Positions 34,564 to 39,379 of a stretch of DNA of 39,379 nt are shown one piece after another. Position 1 is the first letter of the stretch. Each line of letters opens with the position of its first letter. The position numbers and the translations under genes are program-made. The notes under the pieces are model-generated. The model was not told where the DNA came from, did not search any database, and worked only from the letters and a program-made list of their open reading frames with translations. Where the stretch lies: NCBI GenBank assembly GCA_028684195.1, contig JAQUGH010000003.1:2257-41635 (forward strand), read 5' to 3'. The DNA is from Clostridia bacterium. GTDB lineage: Bacteria > Bacillota > Peptococcia > DRI-13 > DTU073.

Positions 34564-35256
34564 TTAACCCAATTTAAGAGGATTAAGCTTTACAGCGGGT
34601 CCCATTGTAGATGACATAACAATGCTTTTTATATATTGCCCTTTAGCTCCTGCCGGTTTAGCCTTCATTATCGTCTCAACAATAGTATTAAAATTTTGCA
34701 CTAATTTTTCTTGAGAAAATGACGTTTTTCCAAAAGGCACATGAACAATACCCGTTTTATCTACACGATACTCCACCTTACCAGCTTTAATATCATTAAC
34801 TGCCTTAGTTACATCAAAAGTAACAGTACCCACCTTGGGATTTGGCATCAACCCTTTTGGTCCCAATAATTTCCCTAATCGACCAACCATTCCCATTACA
34901 TCAGGCGTTGCTACCGCCACATCAAATCCAAACCATCCTCCTTGAATCTTCGCAACCATTTCTTCCACACCAACAAAATCAGCACCAGCCGCTACCGCTT
35001 CCTTCTCTTTTTCCCCTTTTGCAAATACCAGTACAGTACGAGTCTTCCCTGTACCATTAGGAAGTACTACTGCCCCACGCACCTGTTGATCCGCGTGACG
35101 AGGATCTACAGCAAGTCGAATGGCCAAGTCTATTGTCTCATCAAATTTTGTTTTAGCCAAATCCTTCACAAGCTCAATTGCCTGTTCACTTTCATACAAT
35201 ATACTTTTGTCAATTTTCTTAGCAGCATCATTGTATCTTTTACCATGTTTTTTCAT
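34564..35256 (-). CDS. rplA: 50S ribosomal protein L1 (start trimmed to [10 protein letters not shown])
   Basis: [18 protein letters not shown]... [22 protein letters not shown]. Confidence 0.97.
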   Translation of the reverse strand: MKKHGKRYNDAAKKIDKSILYESEQAIELVKDLAKTKFDETIDLAIRLAVDPRHADQQVRGAVVLPNGTGKTRTVLVFAKGEKEKEAVAAGADFVGVEEMVAKIQGGWFGFDVAVATPDVMGMVGRLGKLLGPKGLMPNPKVGTVTFDVTKAVNDIKAGKVEYRVDKTGIVHVPFGKTSFSQEKLVQNFNTIVETIMKAKPAGAKGQYIKSIVMSSTMGPAVKLNPLKLG

Positions 35257-35307
35257 CTTTATTCCCCCTTTGTGGTATTGGCGGATTTCTCCTCCCACCG
35301 TGTTACA

Positions 35308-35736
35308 CTAGTCCTCAACAATTTCAATGCCCATACTACGAGCGGTTCCTTCAATCATTCTCATAGCCGCTTCAACACTGTCAGCATTAAGATCCTGCAT
35401 TTTGCTTTCCGCAATCTCTTTAATCTTAGAACTAGGTACTTTTGCTACCTTTGTCTTGTTTGGTTCGCCAGAACCTTTTTCAATACCCGCCGCCTTCTTC
35501 AAAAGAACAGCAGCTGGTGGAGTTTTACAAACAAACGTAAAAGACCGATCTGCATAAACAGTAATCTCCACAGGAACAACCAATCCCACTTGTTTGATTG
35601 TTTTTTCATTAAATTCTTTGCAGAATTGCATGATATTCACACCATGTTGACCCAAAGCAGGTCCAACCGGAGGAGCTGGTGTAGCCTTACCAGCCTGACA
35701 CTGCAATTTTATAAATCCTACAACTTTTTTCGCCAT
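35308..35736 (-). CDS. rplK: 50S ribosomal protein L11
   Basis: [46 protein letters not shown]. Confidence 0.98.
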   Translation of the reverse strand: MAKKVVGFIKLQCQAGKATPAPPVGPALGQHGVNIMQFCKEFNEKTIKQVGLVVPVEITVYADRSFTFVCKTPPAAVLLKKAAGIEKGSGEPNKTKVAKVPSSKIKEIAESKMQDLNADSVEAAMRMIEGTARSMGIEIVED

Positions 35737-35786
35737 CGTAGGTACACCTCCTTAAATATAATATAGCATATGATTTATTTTTATAC

Positions 35787-36314
35787 TCAATCTGCTTTTT
35801 GTACTTGACTAAAATCTAGTTCTATAGGTGTTTCCCTACCAAACATAGCCACAAGAACCTTTAGTTTCCCCTTATCTGGATGTATTTCTTCAACCATACC
35901 AATAAAATTCTGAAAGGGGCCGGACGTAACTCTGACACTTTCACCTAAATCATATAACATTTTAGGCTTTGCGGTTTCTATTCCCATATGTTTGAGAATG
36001 CTTCTCACTTCAGACTCCAGCAACGGAATTGGCTTCGCACCCGTGCCAACAAAGCCCGTCACTCCAGGTGTATTTCTCACAACATACCACGAATCATCAG
36101 TTAATATCATCTCAACAAGAACGTACCCAGGGAAAACCTTCTTTTTGGTAATTTTCCTTTTACCATCCTTAACTTCCACCTCGTCCTCCATTGGAACAAG
36201 AACGCTAAAAATATTGTCACCAACATTCATAGATTCTACCCTTTTTTCCAAGTTGGCTTTAACTTTATTTTCATATCCAGAATATGTGTGAATAACAAAC
36301 CAATTTTTTTCCAT
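35787..36314 (-). CDS. nusG: Transcription termination/antitermination protein NusG (start trimmed to MEKNWFVIHTYSGYE)
   Basis: KNWFVIHTYSGYENKVKANLEKRVE; KOW SGPFQNFIGMVEEIHPDKGKLKVLVAMFGRETPIELDF. Start choice discussed in findings. Confidence 0.95.
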   Translation of the reverse strand: MEKNWFVIHTYSGYENKVKANLEKRVESMNVGDNIFSVLVPMEDEVEVKDGKRKITKKKVFPGYVLVEMILTDDSWYVVRNTPGVTGFVGTGAKPIPLLESEVRSILKHMGIETAKPKMLYDLGESVRVTSGPFQNFIGMVEEIHPDKGKLKVLVAMFGRETPIELDFSQVQKAD

Positions 36315-36373
36315 AACAACCTGGGTCTTAATAAACGAGCTAGACCCATCCTCCTTCATACTCAATAGTAATA

Positions 36374-36589
36374 TTATCCAATTAATATTTTCATTATAAA
36401 ACTTACTACAGTGTCAATAATCCAAATACCCATTCCCACCAAAAATACAGCAAAAATAACTACAACCGTATAAGCCGCAATTTCCTTTTTAGTAGGCCAA
36501 TGTACTTTCTTTAATTCCCCGATTACTCCTCTATACAACTTTTTTATTCCGCCAAAGAAGCCAACCCTTTCCCCCTTAGCAACACTCAT
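36374..36589 (-). CDS. secE: Preprotein translocase subunit SecE
   Basis: Short single-TM protein with GELKKVHWPTKKEIAAYTVVVIFAVFLVGMGIWIIDTV. Confidence 0.95.
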   Translation of the reverse strand: MSVAKGERVGFFGGIKKLYRGVIGELKKVHWPTKKEIAAYTVVVIFAVFLVGMGIWIIDTVVSFIMKILIG

Positions 36590-36632
36590 AAATCACACAT
36601 CCTAACATTACTAAAAATATACATCATCTAAC

Positions 36633-36782
36633 TTATTTCGTTTCTTTATGCACCTTATGAGCCTTACAAAATTTACAATATTTTTTTACTTCTATACGAT
36701 CAGGATTATTTTTTTTATTTTTACTTGACGTATAGTTGCGTTGTTTACACTCCGTACAAGCTAATGTAACTGTTACTCGCAC
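36633..36782 (-). CDS. rpmG: 50S ribosomal protein L33, zinc-binding form (GTG start; absent from ORF track)
   Basis: Translated by hand: [49 protein letters not shown]. Confidence 0.97.
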   Translation of the reverse strand: MRVTVTLACTECKQRNYTSSKNKKNNPDRIEVKKYCKFCKAHKVHKETK

Positions 36783-36840
36783 AATTGCCACCTCCCAGAT
36801 AAACCCCACATTACGAGTATTCTATCCATAACATTTTATA

Positions 36841-36869
36841 ATGCTATCACGACCCGCTTTCCATGTCAA
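36841..36869 (-). promoter_or_regulatory. Sigma-A-like promoter for rpmG-secE-nusG-rplKA: TTGACA-N17-TAGCAT
   Basis: Minus strand TTGACA TGGAAAGCGGGTCGTGA TAGCAT. Confidence 0.6.
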
Positions 36870-36881
36870 TAGTATAATATA

Positions 36882-36920
36882 AAAAACAAAGATCAGCAGG
36901 AAAGATTCCTGCTGATCTTT
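36882..36920 (-). terminator. Rho-independent terminator after tuf copy 2
   Basis: Minus strand AAAGATCAGCAGGAA-TCT-TTCCTGCTGATCTTT followed by GTTTTTTAT; 15-bp stem. Confidence 0.9.
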
Positions 36921-36952
36921 CTGTTATAACTCTCCTTGCCACGAACTATACC

Positions 36953-38143
36953 TTATTCACTAATACCTGTTACCACACCAGCTCCAACAGTACGTCCGCC
37001 TTCGCGAATAGCGAAGCGAACTCCTTCTTCAATAGCTATCGGTGTAATCAATTCTATATTCATTTTGATGTTATCCCCAGGCATACACATTTCTACACCT
37101 TCCGGTAATGTTGCTACCCCTGTAACATCTGTTGTACGGAAATAAAATTGTGGTCTATATCCGTTAAAAAACGGTGTATGTCTTCCACCTTCCTCTTTCG
37201 TCAATACATATACTTCCGCCGAAAATTTTGTGTGAGGTTTTATTGAACCTGTTTTCGCTAATACTTGACCACGTTCAATTTCTTTCTTTTCAATGCCTCT
37301 TAGTAATGCTCCAATATTGTCCCCTGCTACAGCTTGATCTAACAATTTACGGAACATCTCCAAACCAGTTACTACACATTTGCGTGGAGCATCACTCAAG
37401 CCAACTATTTCTACTTCTTCACCTATTTTTATTGTTCCTCTTTCCACACGACCTGTAGCCACTGTGCCACGTCCGGTTATGGTAAATACATCTTCTACCG
37501 GCATCAAAAATGGTTTGTCTGTATTTCTTTCAGGTGTGGGTAAATATTCATCAACTGCGTTCATTAATTCCATTATTTTATCTGCCCATTCACTTTCAGG
37601 TTCTTCTAAAGCTTTCAAGGCTGAACCTCTTATAATTGGAATATCATCTCCGGGAAACTCATACTCTGTTAACAATTCCCTTAATTCCATTTCCACAAGT
37701 TCCAATAGTTCTTCGTCATCTACCATATCTACCTTATTCATAAATACTACAATATAAGGTACTCCTACCTGACGAGCAAGTAAAATATGCTCACGTGTTT
37801 GAGGCATTGGTCCATCTGTAGCTGACACTACAAGAATTGCTCCATCCATCTGTGCTGCTCCTGTTATCATGTTCTTAACATAATCGGCATGACCTGGGCA
37901 GTCCACATGTGCGTAGTGTCTTTTATCTGTTTCATATTCTACGTGTGATGTGGAAATCGTAATCCCACGTGCCTTTTCTTCCGGAGCCTTGTCAATTTGA
38001 TCAAATGCTACTTGTTGTGACAACCCTCTCTTCGATAAAACATTTGTTATAGCTGCTGTCAATGTGGTTTTACCATGGTCTACGTGACCGACCGTCCCAA
38101 TATTTATATGTGGTTTCGATCTGTCGTATTTTGCTTTTCCCAT
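36953..38143 (-). CDS. tuf: Elongation factor Tu, copy 2 (start trimmed to [10 protein letters not shown])
   Basis: Nearly identical to 21167..22357 at DNA level; 396 aa. Confidence 0.98.
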   Translation of the reverse strand: MGKAKYDRSKPHINIGTVGHVDHGKTTLTAAITNVLSKRGLSQQVAFDQIDKAPEEKARGITISTSHVEYETDKRHYAHVDCPGHADYVKNMITGAAQMDGAILVVSATDGPMPQTREHILLARQVGVPYIVVFMNKVDMVDDEELLELVEMELRELLTEYEFPGDDIPIIRGSALKALEEPESEWADKIMELMNAVDEYLPTPERNTDKPFLMPVEDVFTITGRGTVATGRVERGTIKIGEEVEIVGLSDAPRKCVVTGLEMFRKLLDQAVAGDNIGALLRGIEKKEIERGQVLAKTGSIKPHTKFSAEVYVLTKEEGGRHTPFFNGYRPQFYFRTTDVTGVATLPEGVEMCMPGDNIKMNIELITPIAIEEGVRFAIREGGRTVGAGVVTGISE

Positions 38144-38198
38144 TTCTCTGAATCCTCCTCTACAAATAATGACCATCTTTTCTATTTCTGTAAATCAT

Positions 38199-38227
38199 AT
38201 TTTACAATATTTCAAGTGGTCTGTCAA
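38199..38227 (-). promoter_or_regulatory. Sigma-A-like promoter for tuf copy 2: TTGACA-N17-TAAAAT
   Basis: Minus strand TTGACA GACCACTTGAAATATTG TAAAAT. Confidence 0.8.
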
Positions 38228-38280
38228 ATATATACATTGTAAGCTTGAAATAGTTGGTCAGTTGGACAGGGAGAACCATC

Positions 38281-38357
38281 GTTTAACGATTGTTTAACAA
38301 TTGTTAAACTATTGTTAAACTATTGTTAAACGATGGTTAAACTATTGTTAAGCAATT
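38281..38357. repeat. 11-bp-period tandem array, 7 units with GTTWAAC-like cores
   Basis: gtttaacgatt gtttaacaatt gttaaactatt gttaaactatt gttaaacgatg gttaaactatt gttaagcaatt; includes 18-bp perfect palindrome gtttaacaattgttaaac (38292..38309). Confidence 0.93.
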
Positions 38358-38385
38358 GGGATGATTAGCTATTCGGATAAAAACA

Positions 38386-38420
38386 CAAAAAAGCTTAGAA
38401 GAACCTAGTTAGGCCCTTCT
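38386..38420 (-). terminator. Terminator after the orphan ORF
   Basis: Minus strand AGAAGGGCCTA..TAGGTTCTTCT followed by AAGCTTTTTTGTG. Confidence 0.8.
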
Positions 38421-38425
38421 TTGGG

Positions 38426-38905
38426 TTAAAAATCCCTTCCTCTGCCTGTGCCTGTGCCTCTCTTGAGTTCTATTGCTTCTTTTCCTTCTTTTCCTTCTTT
38501 TCCTTCTTTTCCTGGTGTCTTTATTGTATCATCATTTTTTTGTGTTTCTATTTCAGTTCCCTCCGTTTCACCTTCAATGGGAAGTGAAGATTCATAAATC
38601 TCACGTGATTCCTTCCTCCCTATTAAACCCGTTCTCTCTTTTGCCGCTTCCTCTTGACCTTTTTCCAAACCAACCTCATTTTTTCCTGTTTCATTCTTAC
38701 CTTCATTACGGAGACGTATTTTTTCTTCTAGAACGCCCTCCACTTTTGATACCCCCACCATTAACAAACTAGCTGCAGCCAGACAAGCAACGGCAGTCGC
38801 ACCACTAGTCAAAGTAAAAGCAACAGTACCACCAGTAACGGACGGAATTGCTGCTGGTGCAGCAATCAAAGCATGCATTTTTATAAGCATTTCAGGTATA
38901 CCCAT
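38426..38905 (-). CDS. Uncharacterised small protein: hydrophobic N-terminal region, charged tail with (GKE)4 repeat
   Basis: ORF track gives 38426..38983; start at MGIPEMLIKM (38905) preferred because AGGAGG precedes it and the upstream RKRRRLKK is encoded by that SD-like stretch. Own promoter and terminator. Confidence 0.65.
   Translation of the reverse strand: MGIPEMLIKMHALIAAPAAIPSVTGGTVAFTLTSGATAVACLAAASLLMVGVSKVEGVLEEKIRLRNEGKNETGKNEVGLEKGQEEAAKERTGLIGRKESREIYESSLPIEGETEGTEIETQKNDDTIKTPGKEGKEGKEGKEAIELKRGTGTGRGRDF
38479..38516. repeat. 9-bp tandem repeat (ttttccttc) inside the orphan ORF, encoding (GKE)n
   Basis: ttccttc ttttccttc ttttccttc ttttccttc ttttcctgg read directly. Confidence 0.85.
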
Positions 38906-39031
38906 TTTTTTTAAACGCCTCCTTTTCCTTTTTGCTTTTTTAATTATAATGTCTTTGTTAATACTTTTCTTACTAGTATCCATCTTGTTAATATTATGTA
39001 TAATCAGCCAATATTTTATTTCCTTAAGTTA

Positions 39032-39060
39032 CATACTACAATATTTCAAATGGTCTGTCA
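39032..39060 (-). promoter_or_regulatory. Sigma-A-like promoter for the orphan ORF: TTGACA-N17-TAGTAT
   Basis: Minus strand TTGACA GACCATTTGAAATATTG TAGTAT. Confidence 0.7.
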
Positions 39061-39110
39061 AATATATGCATTGTAAACTTGAAATAGTTAGTTGAACAGG
39101 GAAAGCCCAT

Positions 39111-39154
39111 TGCTTAACGATGGTTTAACGATGGTTTAACGATTGTTAAGCAGT
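39111..39154. repeat. 11-bp-period tandem array, 4 units
   Basis: gcttaacgatg gtttaacgatg gtttaacgatt gttaagcagtt. Confidence 0.9.
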
Positions 39155-39185
39155 TGGGATGATTAGCTATTCGGATAAAAGCACA

Positions 39186-39218
39186 ACAAAAAAGCGCCGG
39201 TCTAAACTAGCCGATGCT
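39186..39218 (-). terminator. Terminator after tRNA-Met
   Basis: Minus strand AGCATCGG-CTAGTTTAGA-CCGGCGCT followed by TTTTTTG. Confidence 0.8.
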
Positions 39219-39262
39219 TCTATACCCAAAACATAACTATACAATTAAATACTAAAACAAAT

Positions 39263-39339
39263 TGGTGGCGGCGCAGGGACTTGAACCCCGGACACTGCGG
39301 GTATGAACCGCATGCTCTAGCCAGCTGAGCTACGCCGCC
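39263..39339 (-). tRNA. tRNA-Met (anticodon CAT), CCA encoded
   Basis: Minus strand GGCGGCGTAGCTCAGCTGGCTAGAGCATGCGGTTCATACCCGCAGTGTCCGGGGTTCAAGTCCCTGCGCCGCCACCA; cloverleaf arms pair; loop TTCATAC. Confidence 0.95.
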
Positions 39340-39353
39340 ACGAAAAATATAAA

Positions 39354-39379
39354 TGGAGCTAACGACCGGGCTTGAACCG
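39354..39379 (-). tRNA. 3' end of another tRNA, truncated by the window edge (probably tRNA-Thr)
   Basis: Minus strand CGGTTCAAGCCCGGTCGTTAGCTCCA: T-loop, acceptor strand and CCA; discriminator U fits Clostridial tRNA-Thr, anticodon not visible. Confidence 0.75.

Larger units (their letters stand above)
38193..38392. repeat. Duplicated promoter module, copy A (upstream of tuf copy 2)
   Basis: Aligns by eye with 39030..39195: acaatatttcaa[g/a]tggtctgtcaaatatat[a/g]cattgtaa[g/a]cttgaaatagtt..., 11-bp array, ttgggatgattagctattcggataaaa.cac. Confidence 0.9.
39030..39195. repeat. Duplicated promoter module, copy B (upstream of the orphan ORF)
   Basis: Aligns by eye with 38193..38392; shorter because its 11-bp array has 4 rather than 7 units. 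Confidence 0.9.

Noticed and set aside
34942-35766. 274-aa plus-strand ORF (and similar long plus-strand ORFs such as 15067..15708)
   Set aside because: Antisense to confident ribosomal protein genes (rplA/rplK; rplX/rplN), low-complexity composition, no RBS or family resemblance; shadow ORFs.
38281-38357. Tandem repeats considered as a CRISPR array
   Set aside because: Units are 11 bp and contiguous, with no 30-40 bp unique spacers and no cas genes nearby.
38906-38983. Basic N-terminus MDTSKKSINKDIIIKKAKRKRRRLKK of the orphan ORF as a nucleic-acid-binding or targeting region
   Set aside because: The RKRRR stretch is encoded by the AGGAAAAGGAGG ribosome-binding region; no SD precedes the upstream ATG, so the shorter start is more likely, though not proven.

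Overview
The window is a low-GC, Clostridia-type (Firmicutes) ribosomal super-cluster. Every confident gene is on the minus strand. In transcription order (right to left): tRNA-Thr? (partial), tRNA-Met(CAT), a small uncharacterised ORF, tuf (copy 2), rpmG-secE-nusG-rplK-rplA, rplJ-rplL, rpoB-rpoC, L7Ae-rpsL-rpsG-fusA-tuf (copy 1), S10-spc-alpha (rpsJ to rplQ, including secY-adk-map-infA-rpmJ), ecfA1-ecfA2-ecfT-truA, rplM-rpsI, cwlD. The ORF track omits rpmJ and rpmG, which I added, and it over-extends several starts, which I trimmed. I read eight sigma-A-like promoters by eye, all with a 17-bp spacer, several placed just after a terminator. Most of the gene content is ordinary. The unusual material lies between tRNA-Met and tuf copy 2. 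There a roughly 165-200-bp module (an 11-bp-period array of GTTWAAC sites about 50 bp upstream of a TTGACA-17-TANNAT promoter) is present twice and brackets an orphan, probably membrane-associated ORF with a (GKE)n tail. A third 11-bp array overlaps the cwlD stop codon. Other points of interest are a 38-bp perfect palindrome between the L10-leader attenuator and rplJ, and a hairpin separating the nusG Shine-Dalgarno from its likely AUG. No homology search, folding or expression data were available, so novelty is not established.
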